Source of the DNA: Thiohalocapsa sp. ML1
Lineage (GTDB): Bacteria > Pseudomonadota > Gammaproteobacteria > Chromatiales > Chromatiaceae
NCBI RefSeq assembly: GCF_001469165.1
Contig: NZ_JABX01000013.1
Span: 1 to 64,000 of the forward strand
Length of the DNA stretch: 64,000 nucleotides
Reading direction: 5' to 3'
The translations under genes were made by a program, and so were the position numbers. Shown here in pieces: positions 11,023-19,332 of the stretch (its first letter is position 1; each line of letters opens with the position of its first letter). The notes beneath the pieces were generated by a model. The model saw only the letters and a list, made by a program, of their open reading frames with translations, had not been told where the DNA came from and ran no database searches.

Positions 11023-11580
11023 ATGCATGACGATGACTTAGACAAAGACTGGCCGGACGGGCAGGACGACGGCGACCGTGCCGACGACTTTGACGATGTC
11101 CCCGCCGAACCGAGCAAGAGCGCCCGCAAGCGCGAGCGGTTTGCGTTGCAGGATCTCGCCGAGGAGATGCTCGGCCTGCCGCGCGCGGAGCTGATGCGGC
11201 TCGACTTGAGCCCCGACACCTGGGTGGCCATCGACGAGACGGCCCGCATCAAGGACCGCCGGGCGATGCGCCGCCACATCAAGCGGGTCGCGAACTGCCT
11301 CGCGCGGGAGAACACGGAGCCGTTGCAGGCACTGCTCGGTGCGCGGGAAGAGAACGCGCGCCAGGCGGCGGCGCGGCATCACCTGGTGGAACGCTGGCGC
11401 GCGCGGCTCATCGAAGAGGGCGACGGCGCGCTGACGGAGTTTCTGGATGCCTACCCGAGCGCGGATCGGCAGGAGCTTCGCACCCTCGTGCGCGCCGCCC
11501 AGCGCGACGCGGCGCGGGACCGCCCGGATGCGCCGCGCAAGCTGTTCCGGCTGCTGCGCGAGCTGATGGATGCGGCTTGA
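11023..11580 (+). CDS. darP: Ribosome biogenesis factor DarP (YjgA, DUF615)
   Basis: DarP (YjgA) associates with the large ribosomal subunit during late assembly in gammaproteobacteria. The 185-residue protein has an acidic N-terminus, then the conserved PSKSARKRERFALQDLAEE entry, LPRAELMRLDLSPD and RRHIKRVANCLARE, and ends with the Arg-rich FRLLRELMDAA helix. Length and motif order fit the family. It is a single gene; the stop is followed by an 817-base repeat region. Confidence 0.92.
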   Translation: MHDDDLDKDWPDGQDDGDRADDFDDVPAEPSKSARKRERFALQDLAEEMLGLPRAELMRLDLSPDTWVAIDETARIKDRRAMRRHIKRVANCLARENTEPLQALLGAREENARQAAARHHLVERWRARLIEEGDGALTEFLDAYPSADRQELRTLVRAAQRDAARDRPDAPRKLFRLLRELMDAA

Positions 11581-11639
11581 TGGCTTGATGGGGCAAAGTG
11601 TGCGGAGTGGCGTCATGTTTTGGATGCTGCGGCTGGGGG

Positions 11640-12238
11640 CCGAGGGCCGAGGGCCGAGGGCCGAGGAGCAGGCCTCCCCGGTCCGACAAATTCCGCTCGC
11701 GACACCGCTCCGGCGGTGTCGCGCGTCTAAGGGCGCTTTGCGCCCCGGGTCGGTGAGGCGCGCGAGTGGCGAAGACTTGGCAGCGAACCACTTGCCCGCT
11801 CGGAGCCGGGCTGGAGCCGGGCCGGGCCGGAGAGCCGACCTCCCGGTCGGCTCCGCAGTCGCGCGCTGTCGCCGTGTTGACCTGGAGGTCAACACTCCAG
11901 TCGATAAGGGCCGAGGGCCGAGGGCCGAGGGCCGAGGGCTGGGGGCCGAGGGCCGAGGGCCAAGGAGCAGGCCTCCCCGGTCCGACAAATTCCGCTCGCG
12001 ACACCGCTCCGGCGGTGTCGCGCGTCTAAGGGCGCTTTGCGCCCCGGGTCGGTGAGGCGCGCGAGTGGCGAAGACTTGGCAGCGAACCACTTGCCCGCCC
12101 GGAGCCGGGCTGGAGCCGGGCCGGGCCGGAGAGCCGACCTCCCGGTCGGCTCCGCAGTCGCGCGCTGTCGCCGTGTTGACCTGGAGGTCAACACTCCAGT
12201 CGATAAGGGCCGAGGGCCGAGGGCCGAGGGCCGAGGGA
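11640..12238. repeat. 299-bp near-perfect tandem duplication with heptamers and hairpins
   Basis: Two copies of a 299-bp unit lie head to tail (11640-11938 and 11939-12238, exact ends uncertain because they fall in heptamers). By eye they differ at about one internal base (CGCTCGG versus CGCCCGG) and in the length of the flanking heptamers. Each contains GGGCCGA heptamers, the hairpin GACACCGCTCCGGCGGTGTC, and GTGTTGACCTGGAGGTCAAC with a 9-bp stem. No protein-like reading frame is seen. The near-identity means the duplication is recent. Confidence 0.95.
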
Positions 12239-12256
12239 GACATTCTTGGCCCTTGG

Positions 12257-12382
12257 TCGGGATCGGGATCGGTTGCCGCTTGGTTCGATTTCGATTTCGA
12301 TAGCGATTTCGATAGCGATTTCGATGAGCACGGCTCGGCGGTCCGAGGCCAAGCACTCCTAGCCCCTAGCCCCTAGCCCCTA
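12257..12382. repeat. Hexamer composite repeat copy 2 plus CCCCTAG heptamers
   Basis: The order is the same as at 66-163: GGGATC hexamers, the core GGTTGCCGCTTGGTTC, then GATTTC/GATAGC hexamers to about 12325 and the flank CGGCTCGGCGGTCCGAGG. It is followed by three to four copies of the heptamer CCCCTAG (12358-12382), which end 15 bases before the start codon of the QueD-like gene. The array therefore makes up that gene's leader. Confidence 0.85.
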
Positions 12383-12397
12383 ACACCTTCCCCCCAA

Positions 12398-13525
12398 ATG
12401 GCCGACCAGCTCTTCCACATCGCCGCCGCCCCCTTTGAGGCCGCGCTGCGCGTGCCGGTGCTGCCGGCCGAGCACCGTGCCGCGCGCCTGCACGGGCACA
12501 GCTACCGGGCGCGGGTGCGGGCGGCGCTGCCGGCGGGCTGGGCGGCGGACGGCGGTGGCTTCGTCGGCGGCGAGACGGATGCGCTGTGCGCGGCGCTGGC
12601 GGAGGCCGTGGCACCGCTCGACTACGCGGACCTGAACCGGCTGCTGCCGACGCCGACGGACGAGAACCTCGCCCGCTTCGTGCACCGGCGATTGCACGAG
12701 GCCGGCGTACCGGGCATCGCCAGCGTGGGCATTCGCAGCACCGCGGACACCGGTGCGGACCTGGCGCCGGACGGGCATGCGCACCTCTGGCACCGCTTCC
12801 GCTTCGAGGCCGCGCACCGGCTGCCGCAGGTGCCGCCGGGCCACCCCTGCGGGCGCATGCACGGGCACGGCTTCGAGGTGTTGCTGCACCTGGATCAGGA
12901 CCTGGGCGCGGACGCGGGCGGCGCGGACATGGGGGTGGACTTCGACCACATCGCCGCCTGGTGGGCGCCGCTGCATGCGGAGCTGGACCACGCCTGCCTG
13001 AACGACATCCCCGGCCTCGACAACCCCACCAGCGAGCTGTTGTGCCACTGGCTCTGGGCGCGGCTCAAGCCCGCGGTGCCGGCGCTGTCCTGGGTGTCGG
13101 TGTACGAGACGGCCACCGCGGGCTGCCACTTCGACGGCACGCACTATCGCATCTGGAAGGAGCTGCGCTTTGAATCCGCGCTCTGCCTGGAGCAGGCACC
13201 GGCGGGCGACCGGCGTCGCCGGCTGCACGGGCACAGCTATCTGTTGCGACTGCACCTGAGCGCGCCGCTGGATGCGGTGCTCGGCTGGACCGTGGACTAC
13301 GGCGACGTGAAGGCGCTGTTCAAGCCCGTCTACGAGCGGCTCGATCATCACCGCTTGGATCAGCTCGCCGGCCCCCCGGGCGCCGACCCGGCCGGGCTCG
13401 CGCGCTGGATGCGCGCGCGGGCGGCGGCCGACCTGCCGTGGTTGGAGCGCGTCGACGTGCAGCAGACGCCGGGCTGCGGCGCCGTGCTGTGCTGGGGCGA
13501 GCTGGGGCCGGCGTTGCCCGCTTGA
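12398..13525 (+). CDS. Three-domain QueD/PTPS-like protein
   Basis: The 375-residue protein holds three successive 6-carboxytetrahydropterin synthase-like domains, about 1-125, 126-255 and 256-375. The middle one is complete: His140 and His155/His157 (zinc), Cys151 (nucleophile), Asp197-His198 in LDHACLN and Glu237. In the first and third, the leading zinc His is Leu (Leu17, Leu262), the Cys is absent, and the first also has LDYADLN for LDHxxLN; both keep the HGHSY motif. QueD makes 6-carboxytetrahydropterin for queuosine; QueE follows 25 bases downstream, supporting that role. QueD proteins are usually about 120-140 residues, so this is a triplication in which probably only the middle site is active. 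Confidence 0.85.
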   Translation: MADQLFHIAAAPFEAALRVPVLPAEHRAARLHGHSYRARVRAALPAGWAADGGGFVGGETDALCAALAEAVAPLDYADLNRLLPTPTDENLARFVHRRLHEAGVPGIASVGIRSTADTGADLAPDGHAHLWHRFRFEAAHRLPQVPPGHPCGRMHGHGFEVLLHLDQDLGADAGGADMGVDFDHIAAWWAPLHAELDHACLNDIPGLDNPTSELLCHWLWARLKPAVPALSWVSVYETATAGCHFDGTHYRIWKELRFESALCLEQAPAGDRRRRLHGHSYLLRLHLSAPLDAVLGWTVDYGDVKALFKPVYERLDHHRLDQLAGPPGADPAGLARWMRARAAADLPWLERVDVQQTPGCGAVLCWGELGPALPA

Positions 13526-13550
13526 GGGCACCGAGAGCGCCGCCGAACCG

Positions 13551-14204
13551 ATGCCGTACCAAGTCAAAGAGTGCTTCCTCACCCTCCAGGGTGAGGGCGC
13601 ACGCACGGGCCGCGCCGCGGTGTTCCTGCGCTTCGCCGGCTGCAACCTGTGGTCCGGGCGCGAGCAGGACCGTGCCGAGGCCGTCTGCGACTTCTGCGAC
13701 ACGGACTTTCGCGGCACCGACGGCCCGGGCGGCGGGCGCTTCGGGACGGCCGCGCGGCTCGCGGGCCATGTCGCCGCCTGCTGGGACGCCGTCACGGCCG
13801 GCGCTGCGCAGGCGCGCGAGCGCCGCTATGTGGTCTGCACCGGCGGTGAGCCGCTGCTGCAGCTCGATGCCGCGCTCATCGACGCGCTGCACGCGGAGCG
13901 CTTTGAGATCGCGGTGGAGACCAACGGCACGCTGCCGGTGCCGGCGGGCGTGGACTGGATCTGCGTCAGCCCGAAGGCCGACGCGCCGCTGGTGCAGCGC
14001 GCCGGCGACGAGCTCAAGCTCGTCTATCCGCAGCCGCAGGCACCGCCGGAGCACTTCGCGGGGCTGGACTTTCGGCACTTCTTTTTGCAACCGATGGACG
14101 GCCCCGAACGCGCCGCGCACACCGAGTCGGCCGTGGCCTACTGTCGCGCCCATCCGCGCTGGCGGCTGAGCTTGCAGACGCACAAGCTGATCGGCATTCC
14201 ATGA
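13551..14204 (+). CDS. queE: 7-carboxy-7-deazaguanine synthase QueE
   Basis: QueE is a radical SAM enzyme that contracts 6-carboxytetrahydropterin to 7-carboxy-7-deazaguanine, the step after QueD. The 217-residue product opens with the substrate-binding VKECFLTLQGEGARTGR. It has an iron-sulfur motif Cys31-x14-Cys46-x2-Cys49 instead of the usual CxxxCxxC; this CX14CX2C form is known in one QueE subgroup. VVCTGGEPLLQ is the SAM-binding GGEP region. It overlaps the following membrane-protein gene by four bases (ATGA). Confidence 0.95.
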   Translation: MPYQVKECFLTLQGEGARTGRAAVFLRFAGCNLWSGREQDRAEAVCDFCDTDFRGTDGPGGGRFGTAARLAGHVAACWDAVTAGAAQARERRYVVCTGGEPLLQLDAALIDALHAERFEIAVETNGTLPVPAGVDWICVSPKADAPLVQRAGDELKLVYPQPQAPPEHFAGLDFRHFFLQPMDGPERAAHTESAVAYCRAHPRWRLSLQTHKLIGIP

Positions 14205-15679
14205 GCACGCGCGCACCGCTGGCGGAGCTGGCGGCGCCGGACGCGCGCCGCGTGCTGGACCTGTGGGTGATGGCCATCGCCGTCGGCTACGGGGTGGCGG
14301 CGCTGGTCGGGCTGCCGCTCTACGGCGACGGCGCTTACTACTGGCTCAAGATCGCGGGCGACGAGCAGTTCGTCGTGCCGAACCTGCGTGTCGGCGCGCT
14401 GCTGCCGCAACTGCCGGGCATCGTCGCCGCGCGCCTCAGCGATGACCCGTTGCTGCTGCGCCACGCCTTCTCGCTCGGCTACGTGGCGCTGCCGGTCCTG
14501 TCGCTTGCGGCTTGCTGGCTTATCGTGCGCCGCGTGGCGCCGGTGCTCTTGCTGTTCCCGCTGCTGTGGCTCGCGGTGCACCAGATCAATTTCTCGTCCG
14601 TGTCGGAGCTGCTGACGGCGGCGCATCTGGCCTGGCCCTTCGTGCTGGCCGCCGCGCTGTGGCCCCTCGCGCGGTCGGTGCGCCTCTACGGCTGGTTCCT
14701 GGGTGCGCTCCTTTTGGTGCTGCACCCGATGGCCTTCGTGCCCGGCTTCGGCTTGGCGCTGCTCGCCGCCTGGCTCGGCTGGCGGGCGCCGCGCTGGGCC
14801 TCGATGCAAGCTCGGACGGAGCGTGCGCCGGCGCTGCGCTGGGCCTGGCTGGAGCTCTCGGCGTGGCTCGTCGTCACGTCCGCGCTGCGCTTCGGCTGGA
14901 CGCTGACGGGCGCGAACCGCTACGAGCGCTCCAACCTGAGCGGCGACGGCGCGGTGCACTATCTCCTGCCGAGCACAGCGGCGCAGGGCTTGCTGCTGGC
15001 GGCTGCAACGCTGCTCGCGGTGATCGCGACGCTCGTTTTGCTGCGGCGGCGCGCGGAGGTTGGCGACCGCACGGTGGCGCCGATGCTGGGGCTGATGCCG
15101 GCGGCGCTCGCGGCGGCGCTGGTGGCGCTGGCGCTGTGGGTGGGCGGCGAGATCCTGCTCGGACACGGCATCAAGCTGAAGGCGGCGCTGAGCTTCGTGC
15201 TCGGGCTTGGGCTGATGACGCTGGCGGCGCTTGGCGCGCGGGTGCTGTCGGCGCGGGCCGCCTCGGCGGGCGGGGCGGGCTTGTCGGCGCGGCTGCCGGC
15301 GCTGTGGCTCGCCGCGCCGGCGGCGGTGGTGCTGATCCTGCTCACCGCCAAGTCCGCCGCCTGGTGGCTGGCCACCAATGAGCTGGGCCGCATCGTCGCG
15401 GAGGCCGAGAGCCCCTGTATCGTCCGCACCGACCAGGCGCCGCCGTCGCTGCAATGGCGCTGGATGCGCATCCTCGACGAGTGGCCCGTGGGCGTGAACG
15501 CGCTTGCGTTTCGGCCGCGGGCTCCCGCGGCACCGGAGGTCTCGCTGCTGCTGCCGAACGACGGCTGCGACGTGCTCGCCGCCACCGGCGAGGCCAGGCT
15601 CCAGTCCTGGATCATCCGCCCCTGGTCGCAGTTGGACGCGCGCTTCGGGCCGCTGCGGCGGCTGCCGGGGTGGGATTAG
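14201..15679 (+). CDS. Polytopic membrane protein, function unknown
   Basis: The 492-residue protein has roughly ten to eleven hydrophobic segments and a soluble C-terminal domain (about 395-492, ending FGPLRRLPGWD). The first loop after membrane segment 1 contains YGDGAYYWLK; an acidic residue there is reminiscent of GT-C glycosyltransferases, but this is only a resemblance. It starts inside the queE stop (ATGA), so it is translationally coupled to queE. A shortened, internally deleted copy is present at 18721-19332. Confidence 0.75.
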   Translation: MSTRAPLAELAAPDARRVLDLWVMAIAVGYGVAALVGLPLYGDGAYYWLKIAGDEQFVVPNLRVGALLPQLPGIVAARLSDDPLLLRHAFSLGYVALPVLSLAACWLIVRRVAPVLLLFPLLWLAVHQINFSSVSELLTAAHLAWPFVLAAALWPLARSVRLYGWFLGALLLVLHPMAFVPGFGLALLAAWLGWRAPRWASMQARTERAPALRWAWLELSAWLVVTSALRFGWTLTGANRYERSNLSGDGAVHYLLPSTAAQGLLLAAATLLAVIATLVLLRRRAEVGDRTVAPMLGLMPAALAAALVALALWVGGEILLGHGIKLKAALSFVLGLGLMTLAALGARVLSARAASAGGAGLSARLPALWLAAPAAVVLILLTAKSAAWWLATNELGRIVAEAESPCIVRTDQAPPSLQWRWMRILDEWPVGVNALAFRPRAPAAPEVSLLLPNDGCDVLAATGEARLQSWIIRPWSQLDARFGPLRRLPGWD

Positions 15680-15684
15680 CGCGG
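15533..15684. repeat. 152-bp direct repeat, left copy
   Basis: These 152 bases, covering the last third-kilobase of the membrane-protein gene and its stop, are identical as far as can be checked by eye to 19186-19337. The two copies are in the same orientation 3.65 kb apart and bracket the decayed island. Confidence 0.9.
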
Positions 15685-16416
15685 GCCAACGCGCGGCGTC
15701 ACGCCGCGAGCGAGCTCGTAAACGTTCGGCCGAACGTCTAGGCTGCGCCGAGCATCGAGGTGCGGCCCGAGCCCCTCGCAAGCACGCCGGACCCAAGGCT
15801 CGGCCTCCAAGATGCGCGCATGCCGCGCGGCTCGGTCACTGCGCAGGGTCGGCAAGGAGGCGATGACCTGGTTGTGAATGGCCCAGTAGTCGGATTTTGG
15901 CGTGTCGATCCGCGGCTCGTAGATCGAGAGACGAATATCGAACAGCGCCTTCAGCCGCGCCTGCCATTGCCGCACCAGCGCCGCCGGGGTCAAGATCAAC
16001 AGACGCTGGACCTTCTTGCTCGCGATCAGCGGCCACAGGATCAGCCCGGCCTCCACGGTCTTGCCGAGACCCACGTCATCGGCGATCAAGAGCCGGATCG
16101 GCCAGGGCTGTTGCAGCGCCCGATGGCAGACCCAAAGCTGATGCGGCAGCAGGTCGATGCGCGAGCGCGAGAACACACCCCAGGCATCGTTCAGCGAGCG
16201 GATCGCCGCCGCCTGGGCCTTGAGCCGCACCGGCAGCGACGGCGACCACTGCCCGGCCGCCAGCGCCTCGCCGACCGTGAGCCGACGGGTGAGGTCACTG
16301 GCGAAACAGGCCTCCAACCGATCCCCGAAGCGCACGACCACCGTCGAGCCCTGATCGAGCAGCACGGTGCCGGTACCGAAGCCGGGGTGCTGGACTTGTT
16401 GGTTTTCTACGAACAT
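15676..16416 (-). pseudogene. Truncated SNF2-like helicase (N-terminal part only)
   Basis: The 246-residue frame begins MFVENQQVQHPGFGTGTVLL, a small beta domain typical of SNF2-type helicases such as those of defence loci. It continues to a nucleotide-binding motif DDVGLGKT and motif Ia (LLILTPAALVRQWQ). It should next meet a DEAH Walker B, but after ARILEAEPW (about 15795) it runs into unrelated sequence and overlaps the 3' end of the convergent membrane-protein gene. Full-length relatives are near 900-1100 residues, so helicase motifs II-VI are gone. It cannot be an active helicase. Confidence 0.85.
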
Positions 16417-16644
16417 CTTGTTTGATTGCCGCCTGAGACTCGTGGACAGGCGCGTACCTGGTCCGAAATGGACATCTCTTGGCCGAGGCGCCGGTCATTG
16501 ATGGGCTGCGCCGATCAGGCCTGGCAAATCGATACCGTTCGTTTGGCGACCGCCGCCGTCGACTACCCTCGCCGTAAGATTGGATGCGGCGGAGGTGAAA
16601 GCTCACAACGAGTTTTCGTCTTGATCGGGCGCGCGCACTTGTGT

Positions 16645-16839
16645 CTATTGGGCGTCGTCCTTGGAGGACCGAACCGGTCCGGACGGTTTCCTCTCGCCCC
16701 GGCGATCCACCAGATTGCGACCCGTCTGGTTCTGTCTGGCACGCAGATCGGCCACCATCTCAGCCAGGCTGTGGTGGTGCCGGGCGGCATAGGCATCGCG
16801 ATTGCGCCAGACCTCGGCGATGATGTCATCCTGGTACAT
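16645..16839 (-). CDS. Small antitoxin-like protein paired with PIN toxin
   Basis: The 64-residue product (MYQDDIIAEVWRNRDAYAAR) has the form of the small proteins encoded directly after PIN proteins of the neighbouring type: an acidic, helical N-terminus and a basic, disordered C-terminus. It starts inside the end of the toxin gene (14-base overlap from the ATG at 16839; an in-frame GTG at 16848 is also possible), so the two are translationally coupled. The order is toxin first. Its assignment as antitoxin is inferred from position and size. Confidence 0.65.
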   Translation of the reverse strand: MYQDDIIAEVWRNRDAYAARHHHSLAEMVADLRARQNQTGRNLVDRRGERKPSGPVRSSKDDAQ

Positions 16840-17320
16840 TGTTCTCACCCTCCGCGAAAAGCTCCAGCGGCGTGCAGATTTCCGGACAGGAATAGCCCAG
16901 GCTGGCGCAGATGGAGCGAATGATCGGTTTCCGGGTTGCGTTGTCGATGTGTCGGCAATTCCAGGTCAGCAGGAAATCAATGCGGTGCACCGCCGCCACT
17001 GCGATATGCAGCGCGTCGGCCTCCGCGGACGCGGGAAGGCCGCCGCCCGCGAGCAACTCGCCGGCAAGCGCCTGGGCATCTTCGTCGATGGCAAGCTTCG
17101 CAATCCCGTGCAGTGCCTCCAATCGCCGCGCGGCCGCGTCCGGGTTCCCGGCCGACGCCTCCACAATGACCAACTCGGACGTGAAAAGGTCAAACCCCGC
17201 GCGTGCCTCGTCCCACCACGTAACGGTGATCTGCTGCCAGGCGGCGGCCCGGATATCGCGGCTGGGCTTCGCGGTCAGGTAGCTTGGAATCGACGTCTCG
17301 ATGTAGGCGCTTTTCTTCAT
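16826..17320 (-). CDS. PIN-domain toxin (VapC-like)
   Basis: The 164-residue product starts MKKSAYIETSIPSYLTAKPS, with an early acidic residue (Glu9) and the SIPSYL segment of a PIN RNase subfamily. Further acidic residues occur at EASAGN, in SAEADALHIAVAA and near FLLTWNCRHIDNA, consistent with a metal-binding site. Such proteins are usually toxin RNases controlled by an adjacent small antitoxin, which is present here. The open frame extends 41 codons upstream, but the ATG at 17320 matches the family start. Confidence 0.82.
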   Translation of the reverse strand: MKKSAYIETSIPSYLTAKPSRDIRAAAWQQITVTWWDEARAGFDLFTSELVIVEASAGNPDAAARRLEALHGIAKLAIDEDAQALAGELLAGGGLPASAEADALHIAVAAVHRIDFLLTWNCRHIDNATRKPIIRSICASLGYSCPEICTPLELFAEGENNVPG

Positions 17321-17382
17321 GCTCTCCGCCTGATCTGTCCGCCTGATCCTCGCGCATTCACACAACTTTGGCGACGTTTGAT

Positions 17383-17560
17383 CATAGCGCGGTTTGTTGG
17401 AGAACGGCGCGCGGCGGTTCCCCGTAGACAAGGGTCTCGGCACAAAAACGCAGGAAGGGCCGCCCCTGCCGGGTGATGCGCACCTCCTCCCCGGCGGCAG
17501 CTAGATCGATCAACTCGCTCAGTCGGGTCTGTAGCTCAGCGTTGGTGGCCTGTGGGTCGC
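17383..17560 (-). pseudogene. Possible Phd-type antitoxin remnant
   Basis: On the minus strand, in a frame different from the ATPase fragment, the translation reads ELQTRLSELIDLAAAGEEV followed by RITRQGRPFLRF. This resembles the conserved core of Phd/YefM antitoxins (LSELI...AAGEEVxITRxGxP). No start codon or DNA-binding N-terminus precedes it, and the first part overlaps the end of the sacsin-like fragment. It may instead be the shifted continuation of some other protein. Confidence 0.3.
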
Positions 17561-18295
17561 GGCAAAGGTTGGAATCAGGTCAGCACCAGCGCTGACCGCC
17601 TCGATCCTGGTCAGATGGTGCAGCAGGGGCATGATCTCGGCGAGGTGCAACGCCAGGTCCGATTCGCGCAGGAAGGCGAGCTCCTGGTCGGGGCGGTCAC
17701 CGGGGAAACGCTGGGTGATTGGGTCGGTGAAGTCGCCATCGAGCTTGCGCAGATGGCGTTTCTGGCGCAGTGGCAACCACAGCAGGAACCAATGCGCGCC
17801 GTCGTCGGCGCCGGCCGCCCCGATGTGCGCTTGCGCCTCCGCCGCAAGTGCGGCCCAGTCGCGGGCCGTCTCCTGCTCCCAGTCCGGATGAATCGTCGGA
17901 TTCCAGGGCGACAGGCACTCATGGTGCTGCGCCTGGCCATCCCAAGCCACGAAGAAGAACGCCTCGCACAGATGAAAGACGCTCTTCATGCCGAGCCCGA
18001 ACTTGCCGATGGTGGCGGCATCGGCGGCCTTGCTGTTGATGCCGAAGGCGCACAGGCTTGCCAGGTCGCCGGGTTTGATCGTGCCGTCGTTCAGGAACCA
18101 CAGCGCCGGTCCGGCCAACAACGGATGGTCCACCGCGCCGGCGCCGAACCCCGGATGCCAGCCAAACAACAGTCGCCGCGCCCCGGCGTCGTCGGCGTTC
18201 TGGATCAATTCCTTGAGCACCGGGAACCCGTCTTCGTAGCGGTTCCGCAGGTTGTCCGTGATCGCGGCCAGGATCGAGAAGTCGAAGTTGCGCAT
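17519..18295 (-). pseudogene. Truncated sacsin/HSP90-like ATPase
   Basis: The 258-residue frame starts MRNFDFSILAAITDNLRNRYEDG and contains the GHKL-type ATP site: LKELIQNADDAGA (the Asn box), LWFLNDGTI and IGKFGLGMKSVFHLCE (the glycine lid). This is the N-terminal ATPase domain of sacsin-like proteins, often very large and found in bacterial defence loci. Here the frame stops soon after the ATPase domain, at THRPPTLSYRPD, in a place that looks like a recombination joint. It lies on the same strand as the truncated helicase, so both may be remains of one operon. Confidence 0.75.
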
Positions 18296-18526
18296 CGTGA
18301 TAGCCCTAGTCCCTTGCTCGCCCGGTCCACGGCCAACGGCCGCCCCGCTGACCCATCGGGCGTCATAAGGGTTTAGCTTATACGTCCCCAGGGGCTCAAG
18401 CCATGAGCTCCGAGACCGCGTCAGGCCGATTTGCGCCGCTTGTCGACCAGAGACAGCGCATTGGAACCAGCGCGGCGGATAGTGCCGCTTGTTCCAGCGG
18501 CTTCGAATCCCGCTTGGGTAACGGTG

Positions 18527-18712
18527 CGCCGCGAGCGGGTCCGTTGCTACCGCCGCGGCTTCACGTTGAAGCAGCCCGGGGTGGCCGCGGGCGAGCCGGA
18601 TGAGTCCTACTGCACCGACAGGGACAAGGCCGTGCCCGATCTAATGACCGAGGTCGTCGTATCGAGCGACGCGCTGAGCAAGCTGCCGCTTTACCGTGAC
18701 AAGGGATTCGCA
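18527..18712 (+). pseudogene. Uma2-family (DUF820) nuclease remnant
   Basis: In frame with position 18527 the translation reads GEPDESYCTDRDKAVPDL followed by MTEVVVSSDALSKLPLYRDKG. This matches the core of Uma2 proteins (aDExY...PDLxiEVvxtSggldKLeiYrrlG), a PD-(D/E)XK-like fold. Only this core remains: the N-terminus and the C-terminal half are missing, and at about 18720 the sequence joins directly to the duplicated queE/membrane-protein segment. Confidence 0.6.
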
Positions 18713-18720
18713 TCCGCGCT

Positions 18721-19332
18721 GGCGCCTGAGCCTGCAGACGCACAAGCTGATCGGCATTCCATGAGCACGCGCGCACCGCTGGCGGAGCTGACGGCGCCGG
18801 ACGCGCCGCGCGCTGGACCTGTGTGCGGCTGGTTCCTGGGTGCGCTGCTCTTGGTGCTGCACCCGATGGCCTGCGTGCCCGACTTCGGCGTGGGGCTGCT
18901 CGCCGCGTGGCTCGGCGGGCGGGCGCCGCGTGGCTCGCCGTCACCTCGGCGCTGCGCCTGGGCTGGACCCTGGCCGGCGCGAACCGCTACGAGCGCTCCA
19001 ACCTGAGCGGCGACGGCGCGGTGCACTATCTCTTGCCGAGCACGGCGGCGCAGGGTCTGCTGCAGGCGACGGCGGCCTTGCTCGGCCTGCTCGCCACGCT
19101 GGTGCTGCTGCGCCGACGCGCCAAGGGTGACGGCCCGGCGGCGGCGCCGATGCCGGGGCTGGTGCCGGCGGCGCTCGCGGCGCCGCCGGAGGTCTCGCTG
19201 CTGCTGCCGAACGACGGCTGCGACGTGCTCGCCGCCACCGGCGAGGCCAGGCTCCAGTCCTGGATCATCCGCCCCTGGTCGCAGTTGGACGCGCGCTTCG
19301 GGCCGCTGCGGCGGCTGCCGGGGTGGGATTAG
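18721..19332 (+). pseudogene. Internally deleted copy of queE 3' end and membrane-protein gene
   Basis: The segment starts with a copy of the last 43 bases of queE, runs into MSTRAPLAEL of the membrane protein, then skips about 420 bases to a part matching 14688-14795. It skips again to match roughly 14860-15120, and finally jumps to 15533 to match the gene's end. Three deletions thus shrink the 1.48-kb gene to about 0.57 kb. One frame remains open across much of it, but most membrane segments are lost. The last 152 bases are identical to the parent. Confidence 0.9.

Noticed and set aside
18403-18603. Small ORF starting MSSETASGRF
   Set aside because: It overlaps the Uma2 remnant in another frame and has no ribosome site or resemblance to known proteins.
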